From Bradyrhizobium acaciae (GTDB lineage Bacteria > Pseudomonadota > Alphaproteobacteria > Rhizobiales > Xanthobacteraceae), in assembly GCF_020889785.1 (NCBI RefSeq), contig NZ_JACMYK010000017.1, positions 20,551 to 84,550 on the forward strand: a stretch of DNA of 64,000 bases. The letters run 5' to 3'. The notes beneath the pieces are model-generated. The model was not told where the DNA came from and did not search any database. It saw only the letters and a list, made by a program, of their open reading frames with translations. Made by a program: the position numbers and the translations under genes. Within the stretch, counting starts at the first letter, position 1. The number at the start of each line of letters is the position of its first letter. Positions 8,836 through 16,172 of the stretch are shown piece after piece.

Positions 8836-9073
8836 GGCGTTCGACCGCCCCGGGAGCCGCAACGGGACCTCTGCCGGCGAATTGAGCAAGATATTCGGCT
8901 GAATCGGTTCCCGCCCTGCGTCTGGATGCGCGGATCGAGCGGGCTTTATCGGAAATCGCAGGGCGAGCCGCCGACTGCGGCTTCTGACGCGGTTGCTTTC
9001 TATGTTATCACCTGATCCATCGAAACTGCGCTCGTGGCAGAACCTGCCCGAACCCTGGCGAATCTGGATCTCG

Positions 9074-10327
9074 ATGATGTTGTCGCTTCCCAAGACCAAA
9101 ATACGCGTGCTGCTGCTGGAGGGCGTGAATGATTCCGCAGTCCGGATGTTCGAGGCGAACGGCTATACCGAGCTGCAACGCCTGCCCAAGGCGCTGGGAC
9201 CGAAAGAACTCAGGCAGGCGCTGTCGGGCATCCATATGCTGGGAATTCGGTCGCGGACCCAGTTGACCGCGGAAATCCTCGAGGCCGCCGACCGATTGCT
9301 CGTTGTCGGCTGCTTTTCGGTCGGCACCAATCAGGTCGATCTCGACGCCGCGCGAAAGCTCGGAATCCCCGTGTTCAATGCGCCATACTCCAACACCCGT
9401 AGCGTGGCGGAGCTGACCATCGCCGAGATCGTCATGCTGTTCCGCCGGATCTTTCCGCGTTCGGTCTCTGCACATGCCGGCGGCTGGGACAAGTCCGCCG
9501 AAGGCAGCCGTGAAGTGCGCGGCAAGACGCTGGGCATCGTCGGCTACGGCAACATCGGCTCGCAGCTGTCGAACCTCGCCGAAGCCATGGGCATGCGCGT
9601 GATCTATTTCGATCAGACCGATAAGCTCCGCCATGGCAACACCGAGCCCGCTGAATCGCTCGACGCGTTGCTCGCAGCGAGCGATGTCGTTTCGCTTCAC
9701 GTGCCGGAGACGCCGACCACCGCCAACATGATCGGCGCGGCCCAGCTCCAGCTGATGAAGCCTGAGGCCTATCTGATCAACAACTCACGCGGCACCGTGG
9801 TCGATCTCGATGCGCTGGCGAGCGCCTTGCGCGAGGGCAAGCTGGCGGGTGCCGCAGTCGACGTGTTTCCGGTCGAACCGGTGTCGAACGAGGCGCGCTT
9901 CGTCTCGCCGCTGCAGGGCCTCCCCAACGTCATCCTCACGCCGCATGTCGGTGGTTCGACGGAAGAAGCGCAGGATCGCATCGGCGGCGAAGTTGCACGC
10001 AAGCTGATCGATTATTCCGATGTCGGGTCGACCTTCGGCGCGGTCAATTTTCCGCAGGTGCAATTGCCGGCGCGACCGACCGGCACCCGTTTCATTCATG
10101 TTCACCGCAATGTTCCGGGCGTCATGCGTCAGGTCAACGACGCGGTGTCCCGGCACGGGATCAACATCCTCGCGCAATATCTGCAGACCGATCCGGAAGT
10201 CGGCTATGTCGTGCTCGAGACCGACGTGGTCGGCGGCGAGGGCGAGGGCTTGCTGGCCGATTTGAAGGCCATCGACGGCACGATCCGGGTGCGGGTGCTG
10301 TACGACGCGAACCGGCCGCAGGGCTGA
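9074..10327 (+). CDS. serA: D-3-phosphoglycerate dehydrogenase
   Basis: Catalyses the first step of serine synthesis, oxidising 3-phosphoglycerate with NAD in the cytoplasm. The sequence follows E. coli SerA throughout: GIRSRTQLT, CFSVGTNQVDLDAA, the NAD-binding GIVGYGNIGSQL, NSRGTVVDLDAL, and the catalytic histidine in TPHVGGSTEEAQ. A C-terminal ACT domain (FIHVHRNVPGVM through NILAQYLQTD) is the serine-feedback site. The start at 9074 (417 residues) places KIRVLLLEGV at the same distance from the N-terminus as in E. coli; ATG 9002 and TTG 8993 are in-frame alternatives. No strong ribosome-binding site is visible for any of them. Confidence 0.93.
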   Translation: MMLSLPKTKIRVLLLEGVNDSAVRMFEANGYTELQRLPKALGPKELRQALSGIHMLGIRSRTQLTAEILEAADRLLVVGCFSVGTNQVDLDAARKLGIPVFNAPYSNTRSVAELTIAEIVMLFRRIFPRSVSAHAGGWDKSAEGSREVRGKTLGIVGYGNIGSQLSNLAEAMGMRVIYFDQTDKLRHGNTEPAESLDALLAASDVVSLHVPETPTTANMIGAAQLQLMKPEAYLINNSRGTVVDLDALASALREGKLAGAAVDVFPVEPVSNEARFVSPLQGLPNVILTPHVGGSTEEAQDRIGGEVARKLIDYSDVGSTFGAVNFPQVQLPARPTGTRFIHVHRNVPGVMRQVNDAVSRHGINILAQYLQTDPEVGYVVLETDVVGGEGEGLLADLKAIDGTIRVRVLYDANRPQG

Positions 10328-10336
10328 TCGACCGCG

Positions 10337-11773
10337 TCAGTCCGCCGAGAACCCGAACGGAACGCTCGAGGTTCTGAAATCGTCCGGAAGAATCTCGCGT
10401 CCGATCGGCGGCGCCGACCGCGCCGCGCATCTCGGGCGATGGCAGACCCGGCAGGCGACGCCGATCGGGGTCGGCTCGTCCGCGTTCGGCCCCTGTCCGT
10501 CGCGCGTGTAGATCAGCTGGCCGGCATGCTCGGCGGCGCAGCCGATTGCGATCGCCCGTTCGACGCGGATGGCGCCGAACGCGCCGCCGCCGGCGGTCAC
10601 GGTGCGGGCGATCGAAAAGAACCGCTGACCGTCGGGCAATTCCAGCCATTGCGTGACGATCTGGCGCGGCGTCTTGAAGATGTCGTGGACCGACCATAGC
10701 GGGCATGCGCCGCCGTGTTTCGCAAACGGGAAGCCGGCGCCATCGAGCAGCTTGGAAATGTTGCCGGCGGGATCGACGCGGATCAGGAAGAACGGGATCT
10801 TTTCGAGACCCGGCCGCTGCAAGGTCGTGACGCGGTGTGCGGTCTGCTCGAAGCTGGTGCCGAATTGACGCGCCAGCGCCTCCAGATCGTAGCGGCGCGT
10901 GTCGACCGCTTTCGCAAACACCGAATACGGCATGATGAGTGCAGCCGCGGCATAGGCGGCAAGCGCGCGGCGGGCCAGCAACTCGGCGCTCTTGCTGGTG
11001 AACTTGCCGTCTTCCACCGCCGCGCCGATCTCGTCTTCCAGCTCCAGATAAGCGAGTTGCTTGGCGAGCTGGAAATTGAGGCCTGCGGTATCGAGCGAGT
11101 CCTCGAGCAGCAATTGTCGGCGATGCAGGTCCAGTCGCCTGACCGAACCGAGCATGACGTTGGGTGGCAGATAGCGGACCTGAAGCTTATGGCGATCGCG
11201 AAGCCGCTCGATGAATCCGGCTGGTCCGGCGGGTTCGTGGACAAGGCGCTCGGCGGCATCGTCGAGATTGGCGAAATTGTTGCGGCGCGCGGCGAGAAAG
11301 CGCCGGACTTCCGCAACGGGGTCGTTGGCGTCGAAGTTCTCGCCCGGCAGTAACGCTGCGCCCGCCAGGTCCGGTGCCCGTCGCTCCGCGAGCGCCAGCT
11401 GCTCTTCGCGATAGGCGGTGTAGAGGCGCAGGAACGCCTCGGTCATTCCGGGATAGCTGACCGCGAGGTCGCTGACTTCGAGTGTGGGGATGTCGATGTC
11501 GGCAAACATCGGCTCCTTCAGGACGGACTGCATGCGCGCAGTGTGGTCGGCGCCGCCGTCGCCGGCGAGATCGGCCAGATCGATCTTGTAGGTGCGGGCA
11601 AGGCGAAGCAGCATGTCTGCCGTCACCGGGCGCTGATTGCGTTCCAGCAGTGCGACATAGGGGGCGGAGATCTCGAGATCGGCCGCCATATCGGCCTGGG
11701 TCAACCCGAGATCGCGCCGCAGCCGGCGGAGTCGGGGGCCCATGAAAACCGAGCGGGCGCTTGAGGTTGCCAT
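10337..11773 (-). CDS. ScfR/RamB-type regulator of acyl-CoA and glyoxylate metabolism
   Basis: A 478-residue regulator with an N-terminal XRE helix-turn-helix (about residues 10-65: LRRLRRDLGLTQADMAADLEIS), a middle IrrE/ImmA-like region and a C-terminal DUF2083-type domain with paired cysteines (GVACRVCHRPRC). This is the architecture of RamB and the short-chain fatty acyl-CoA regulators. In other bacteria RamB controls isocitrate lyase; here the gene is divergent from aceA, with two inverted repeats between. The ATG at 11773 is chosen over a TTG two codons upstream. Its stop lies ten bases past the convergent serA stop. Confidence 0.87.
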   Translation of the reverse strand: MATSSARSVFMGPRLRRLRRDLGLTQADMAADLEISAPYVALLERNQRPVTADMLLRLARTYKIDLADLAGDGGADHTARMQSVLKEPMFADIDIPTLEVSDLAVSYPGMTEAFLRLYTAYREEQLALAERRAPDLAGAALLPGENFDANDPVAEVRRFLAARRNNFANLDDAAERLVHEPAGPAGFIERLRDRHKLQVRYLPPNVMLGSVRRLDLHRRQLLLEDSLDTAGLNFQLAKQLAYLELEDEIGAAVEDGKFTSKSAELLARRALAAYAAAALIMPYSVFAKAVDTRRYDLEALARQFGTSFEQTAHRVTTLQRPGLEKIPFFLIRVDPAGNISKLLDGAGFPFAKHGGACPLWSVHDIFKTPRQIVTQWLELPDGQRFFSIARTVTAGGGAFGAIRVERAIAIGCAAEHAGQLIYTRDGQGPNADEPTPIGVACRVCHRPRCAARSAPPIGREILPDDFRTSSVPFGFSAD

Positions 11774-11790
11774 CGTCAAATCCGGGTTGA

Positions 11791-11805
11791 TGTAAGATTC
11801 TTACA
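11791..11805. promoter_or_regulatory. Inverted repeat in the regulator/aceA divergent region, site 1
   Basis: Perfect arms TGTAAG and CTTACA around ATT, 17 bases upstream of the ScfR-type regulator start. Position and symmetry suggest an operator through which the regulator controls its own gene and perhaps aceA. Confidence 0.55.
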
Positions 11806-11820
11806 ACAATACATCAGTTT

Positions 11821-11838
11821 CTTGTAAGTTATGACAAG
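11821..11838. promoter_or_regulatory. Inverted repeat in the regulator/aceA divergent region, site 2
   Basis: Arms CTTGT and ACAAG flank eight bases. The site shares the TTGTAAG half with the first repeat, which starts 30 bases away, roughly three helical turns. Together they look like paired operators. Confidence 0.45.
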
Positions 11839-11919
11839 TTTTCCGCGCCAGGTCTAGCTCCCCACGCCGCCGTGGGTCACAAACGGTGCAGTTATTTCGT
11901 CACCGAAGGGATCACGGAC

Positions 11920-13557
11920 ATGAACTTCCAACCGCGCGGGATCAGCGACCGGGCCATCCAGGGACCGGCTTCGTATCAGAGCGAGATTGAGGCGGCCGAA
12001 GCGCTCCTCAAGACCAAGGACACCTGGAACGGCGTCACCGCGGAAGCCGTGGCGCGCATGCGCCTGCAGAACCGCTTCAAGACCGGTCTGGATGTCGCCC
12101 GCTACACGGCTGCGCTGATGCGCGCCGACATGGCCGCCTATGACGCCGACAGCACCAAGTACACCCAGTCGCTGGGTTGCTGGCACGGCTTCATCGCCCA
12201 GCAGAAGCTGATCTCGGTCAAGAAGCACTTCGGCAATACCGACCGCCGCTATCTCTATCTCTCCGGCTGGATGATCGCTGCGCTGCGCTCCGAGTTCGGC
12301 CCGCTGCCGGATCAGTCGATGCACGAGAAGACCTCGGTGCCGGCCCTGATCGAGGAGCTCTACACCTTCCTGCGTCAGGCGGATTCCCGCGAGCTCAACG
12401 ACATCTTCCGCGCGCTCGATGCGGCCCGCAAGGAAGGCGACAAGGCCAAGGAAAAGGCGCTGATCGAGAAGATCGACAACTTCCAGACCCACGTCGTGCC
12501 CGTCATCGCCGACATCGACGCCGGCTTCGGCAACGCGGAAGCGACCTACCTGCTCGCCAAGAAGATGATCGAGGCGGGCGCCTGCGCCCTGCAGATCGAG
12601 AACCAGGTCTCGGACGAGAAGCAGTGCGGCCACCAGGACGGCAAGGTGACCGTGCCGCATGAGGTCTTCATCGCGAAGATCCGTGCTTGCCGCCATGCGT
12701 TCCTCGAGCTCGGCGTCGAAGACGGCATCATCGTGACCCGTACCGACTCGCTCGGCGCCGGCCTGACGCAGCAGATCGCCGTGAGCCACAAGCCCGGCGA
12801 CCTCGGCGACCAGTACAACAGCTTCCTCGATTGCGAGGAAGTGACGGCTGCCAATGCGCGCAACGGCGACGTCATCATCAACCAGAACGGCAAGATGATG
12901 CGTCCGAAGCGTCTGCCCAGCAACCTCTATCAGTTCCGTCCCGGCACTGGTGCGGATCGCTGCGTGCTCGACTGCATCACCTCGCTGCAGAACGGTGCTG
13001 ACCTGTTGTGGATCGAGACCGAGAAGCCGCATATCGAGCAGATCGCTTCGATGGTCGATCGCATCCGCAAGGTCATTCCGAACGCGAAGCTTGCCTACAA
13101 CAACTCGCCTTCCTTCAACTGGACCCTCAACTTCCGTTGGCAGGTCTATGACGCGATGAAGGAAGCCGGCAAGGATGTCAGCAAGTACAACCGCGCCGAA
13201 CTGATGAAGGTGGAATACGACGGTACGCCGCTGGCGATCGAAGCCGACGAGCGGATCCGTACCTTCCAGGCGGATTCGGCCAAGCGCGCCGGTATCTTCC
13301 ACCACCTGATCACGCTGCCGACCTATCACACGGCTGCACTGTCGACCGACAATCTCGCGAAGGAGTATTTCGGCGACCAGGGCATGCTCGGTTACGTCAA
13401 GAACGTGCAGCGCGCGGAAATCCGTCAGGGCATCGCATGTGCGAAGCATCAGAACATGGCGGGCTCCGACATCGGCGACGACCACAAGGAATACTTCGCC
13501 GGTGAGGCTGCCCTCAAGGCGGGCGGTGTCCACAACACGATGAACCAGTTCGGCTAA
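11920..13557 (+). CDS. aceA: Isocitrate lyase, long form
   Basis: Splits isocitrate into succinate and glyoxylate, the first step of the glyoxylate shunt needed for growth on acetate or fatty acids. The protein is 545 residues, the long subgroup seen in Pseudomonas and rhizobia rather than the 430-residue E. coli form. The active-site cysteine lies in SDEKQCGHQDGKV; the metal-binding segment ADIDAGFGNAEATY and NNSPSFNW are also present. GAAGGG stands nine bases before the ATG at 11920; a GTG in frame at 11872 is less likely. The divergent ScfR-type gene is the probable regulator. Confidence 0.95.
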   Translation: MNFQPRGISDRAIQGPASYQSEIEAAEALLKTKDTWNGVTAEAVARMRLQNRFKTGLDVARYTAALMRADMAAYDADSTKYTQSLGCWHGFIAQQKLISVKKHFGNTDRRYLYLSGWMIAALRSEFGPLPDQSMHEKTSVPALIEELYTFLRQADSRELNDIFRALDAARKEGDKAKEKALIEKIDNFQTHVVPVIADIDAGFGNAEATYLLAKKMIEAGACALQIENQVSDEKQCGHQDGKVTVPHEVFIAKIRACRHAFLELGVEDGIIVTRTDSLGAGLTQQIAVSHKPGDLGDQYNSFLDCEEVTAANARNGDVIINQNGKMMRPKRLPSNLYQFRPGTGADRCVLDCITSLQNGADLLWIETEKPHIEQIASMVDRIRKVIPNAKLAYNNSPSFNWTLNFRWQVYDAMKEAGKDVSKYNRAELMKVEYDGTPLAIEADERIRTFQADSAKRAGIFHHLITLPTYHTAALSTDNLAKEYFGDQGMLGYVKNVQRAEIRQGIACAKHQNMAGSDIGDDHKEYFAGEAALKAGGVHNTMNQFG

Positions 13558-13627
13558 TCGAACGGATCATTCCGACTATCGGCTGGACAGGCTGGCTTGC
13601 GAGCAGCCGCCCGTCCGCCGGCCTGAC

Positions 13628-13669
13628 GGGGGCGGTTTCGACCACGGTGACGCGGTCGAGATCGCCCCC
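13628..13669 (+). terminator. Long stem-loop downstream of aceA
   Basis: Two 16-base arms, from GGGGGCGG to the matching CGCCCCC, pair along their whole length with two G-U pairs and a ten-base loop. It lies 70 bases after the aceA stop. There is no T-run; it could end or protect the transcript. Confidence 0.55.
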
Positions 13670-13762
13670 GCAGCGTTTCCAAAGCCGCTTGCTGCCTGGC
13701 TTCCGTGCTTTTTTGGATCTGGCTGCCGGCATTAGATGCGATCCGCGGCAGCATTCACCGCC

Positions 13763-13790
13763 GTCGTCCCTGCGAAAGCAGGGACCCATA
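13763..13790 (+). repeat. Palindromic repeat unit, left copy
   Basis: A 28-base unit whose core TCCCTGC-GAAA-GCAGGGA forms a perfect hairpin. An exact reverse-complement copy lies 66 bases downstream. This matches the REP-like intergenic elements common in Bradyrhizobium and relatives. Confidence 0.75.
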
Positions 13791-13856
13791 CTCCGCGGCG
13801 GTAGTTGTGATCGGGATTTGTCGTTCCGTCGTCGCACAACGATCGGCATTTGTGGT

Positions 13857-13884
13857 TATGGGTCCCTGCTTTCGCAGGGACGAC
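13857..13884 (-). repeat. Palindromic repeat unit, right copy (inverted)
   Basis: Exact reverse complement of the unit at 13763-13790 over all 28 bases. The pair with its 66-base spacer forms a mobile-looking REP doublet between aceA and the PepSY gene. The rest of the 13558-13941 gap holds no gene. Confidence 0.75.
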
Positions 13885-13941
13885 AGCGAATGCTTTCTAC
13901 GATCTGCGAGTCACGGCATCGGCCTTCTCGCGACATGAAAT

Positions 13942-15156
13942 TCATTCGCCTGGAACTAGGCGCGCGATCGGCGGCCGCGCGAGGCGGCGGTGTCTGCGGC
14001 GGGACAGATAGAGCAGCAGGCCGGTCACGGCGAACAGCGGCATCATCGCGGCCGCCAGCATGAAGGCGAGCTTGCCGAGCCATCCCAGGATAGCGCCGCG
14101 GTGGATGTCGAGCACGCCGGCAAGGACGCGCTCGCTGAACCTTTTGTCCGCGTAGCGATCGGAGGAAATGACGCGCCCGGTGACGGCATCGATGCGGAAT
14201 TCGTCACGCACGCTCTCAAGCGACGAATCCCGCGCCCATGACCGCACGCGCACCGCTGTGCCTGCGCCGGCCGGAAGGGTCAGCAGAGCCCTGCCGTAAT
14301 CGTTGTTCTCCTGCTGCAGGAACGCTGACCAGACGTGATCGAACACGAGCGGCGTTGCCTCGGCCTTCGCGTCCGCCCTGGCTTCATCCTTGCTCTCGGC
14401 AGCCGTTGCGCCGCGCGGTGGTTTCGGCTGCATCGCCGCGGCGGTGGCCTGAGGCCGCGCCAGCAGCCAGTTGGCGCCCGCCTTGTACCATTCGAACGAG
14501 TACCACAGGCCGGTCAGCGTCATCACCAGATAGACCGGCAGCACCCAGGTGCCGATCACTGCGTGCAGCGAGCGGTGCAGGCCGCGGCCGCGCAGACCCA
14601 GATTGGGCTTCAGCCACATCTTGATGCTGCGTGCGCGATGCGGCCAGCGCAGCACGAGGCCTGATATCAGCATCACGATCAGGCAGATCGCGGCTGACCC
14701 CGTGATCTTGCGGCCGATGCCATTGCCGTCGCCCGGCAGCAGCAGCCAGCGATGCAGCTTGCGGACGGTGGCGAAGAAATCCTCGCCGCGCGGCGAGCCG
14801 AGCAAATGTCCGTTGTAGGGATCGACGTAAACCGAGGACGGCCGCGTGCCGCCGTCGCTGCGGGCAAAGCGGATGTGCGCCGCGGCCGATGGATCGCTGG
14901 ACATGCTGACGACCGAAACCTTGCCGAAATCGCCCGCCGCCCGAAGCCGCGCGACCAGTTCGTCCGGCGTGAGTCGCCGGGTGGCGCTGGCATCGACGCG
15001 CATCATCTGGCTGTTCAGGCTGGCTTCGATCTCATCCTCAAAGGCCATCGTTGCGCCGGTCAGGCCGACCACTGCCCAGACCAGCGCCAGCACCAGCCCA
15101 ACGACGGAATGCACCTGCAGCAGCGCGGCCTTGATCGGACGTCGGACATCACTCAT
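13942..15156 (-). CDS. PepSY-domain membrane protein (PiuB-like)
   Basis: A 404-residue inner-membrane protein of the PepSY-TM family, often iron-regulated and linked to siderophore reduction. There are about four membrane segments: near the N-terminus (HSVVGLVLALVWAVVGLTG), around 150 (AAICLIVMLISGLVL), around 195 (GTWVLPVYLVMTLTGLWY) and at the C-terminus (LAFMLAAAMMPLFAVTGLLL). PepSY-like regions lie between them, with HSLHAVIG and DIHRGAILGWLGK histidines that could bind heme or metal. It starts eight bases inside the end of the iron-binding protein gene, so it is translated with it. An iron-reduction role is inferred from context. Confidence 0.82.
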   Translation of the reverse strand: MSDVRRPIKAALLQVHSVVGLVLALVWAVVGLTGATMAFEDEIEASLNSQMMRVDASATRRLTPDELVARLRAAGDFGKVSVVSMSSDPSAAAHIRFARSDGGTRPSSVYVDPYNGHLLGSPRGEDFFATVRKLHRWLLLPGDGNGIGRKITGSAAICLIVMLISGLVLRWPHRARSIKMWLKPNLGLRGRGLHRSLHAVIGTWVLPVYLVMTLTGLWYSFEWYKAGANWLLARPQATAAAMQPKPPRGATAAESKDEARADAKAEATPLVFDHVWSAFLQQENNDYGRALLTLPAGAGTAVRVRSWARDSSLESVRDEFRIDAVTGRVISSDRYADKRFSERVLAGVLDIHRGAILGWLGKLAFMLAAAMMPLFAVTGLLLYLSRRRHRRLARPPIARLVPGE

Positions 15157-16171
15157 CGAAGCCGGCCTTTCGGATCAGGGCGATTGCGGCCGCTTGATGC
15201 GCGGCGATTTCATCGACGGGCAGCGCATCCGTAGCGAACGATCCGATACCCTCAACGATCGGCGGCCGCTTCGCGGTCGCAAGCACCGGATATTCCAGCT
15301 CGGCGGTCGCAAGGATCGTCTGGGCCTCGGCCGTGACGAGGAATTCGAGGAAGGCGCGCGCGGCAGATGGATGCGGAGCGTGCCGGGCAATCGCCGCGCC
15401 AGTCAGATTGACGTGGCTGCCGCCGCCGGTGAACGCGGTCGGCACGGCCTTCACGGCATCGGCCCATGCGCGCCAATCATTGCCTTCGCGGCCGTCGCGG
15501 AGCTGTGCCAGCGCGACCGTGTTGCCGATGCCGATGTCGCAGCGTTCCTCAGCGATCTCGCGGACCACATCATTGTCCTTGCCGGCCGGCTTGTGGGCGA
15601 GATTGGCCTTCATCCCGGCGAGCCAGGTCTGTGTCGCATCCGTCCCGTGATGCGCGAGATAGGCCGCGATCAGCGCGACATTGTTCTGGTGCGCGGCCGG
15701 CCGCATGCACAATTTGCCGCGCCATTTGGGATCGGCGAGTTCTTCATACGTGATTGCGACGAGGGCACTGTCCTTGCGCGCGAACATCACGCGCGGACGA
15801 ACGGCGAGCGCGATCCACTGGCCGTCGTTGCCGCGCAGGTTCGCCGCCACCGCCTGATCAAGCGCGGGCGACGCAAGCGCCTGTGTCAGCCCGCGCGTCA
15901 CAAGCTGGGCTGTCTTGTCGAGACCGATGGTGAGCAGCACATCCGCGGGCGAATTGTCGCCTTCCGATGTCAGGCGCTTGACCAAACTGTCCTCGATGAA
16001 GACGGTCTTGACCTTGGTGCCGCTCGCTGCCGTGAAGGCCGCGATGGCTGGCTCGACCAGATTGGCTTCCCGGGTCGAATACAACGTGAGCTCGTCGGCG
16101 CGGACGGTGTTGACGAGCGCGGTCGCAGCCAGGACGGCAAGCAGTCCGATCGCTGTCCGAACCGCGCCCAT
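15149..16171 (-). CDS. Periplasmic ferric-iron-type binding protein (FbpA/FutA-like)
   Basis: A 340-residue extracellular binding protein of family 1, iron class. A signal peptide (AIGLLAVLAATALVNTVRA) precedes ELTLYSTREANLVEPAIAAF, which aligns with the start of FbpA/FutA-type proteins (their usual YNSR reads YSTR here). Further on are DVLLTIGLDKT and ANLAHKPAGKDNDV. It follows the TonB receptor gene by one base and overlaps the PepSY gene. No permease or ATPase gene is present, so either a distant ABC partner is used or the protein only buffers iron in the periplasm. Confidence 0.8.
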   Translation of the reverse strand: MGAVRTAIGLLAVLAATALVNTVRADELTLYSTREANLVEPAIAAFTAASGTKVKTVFIEDSLVKRLTSEGDNSPADVLLTIGLDKTAQLVTRGLTQALASPALDQAVAANLRGNDGQWIALAVRPRVMFARKDSALVAITYEELADPKWRGKLCMRPAAHQNNVALIAAYLAHHGTDATQTWLAGMKANLAHKPAGKDNDVVREIAEERCDIGIGNTVALAQLRDGREGNDWRAWADAVKAVPTAFTGGGSHVNLTGAAIARHAPHPSAARAFLEFLVTAEAQTILATAELEYPVLATAKRPPIVEGIGSFATDALPVDEIAAHQAAAIALIRKAGFDE

Positions 16172-16172
16172 G

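Noticed and set aside
11854..13533. 559-codon minus-strand frame opposite aceA
   Set aside because: Mirrors aceA codon bias; no motifs and no start signals.
13763..13884. CRISPR-like repeat pair
   Set aside because: Only two units, in inverted orientation, each self-complementary; a REP-type doublet rather than an array.
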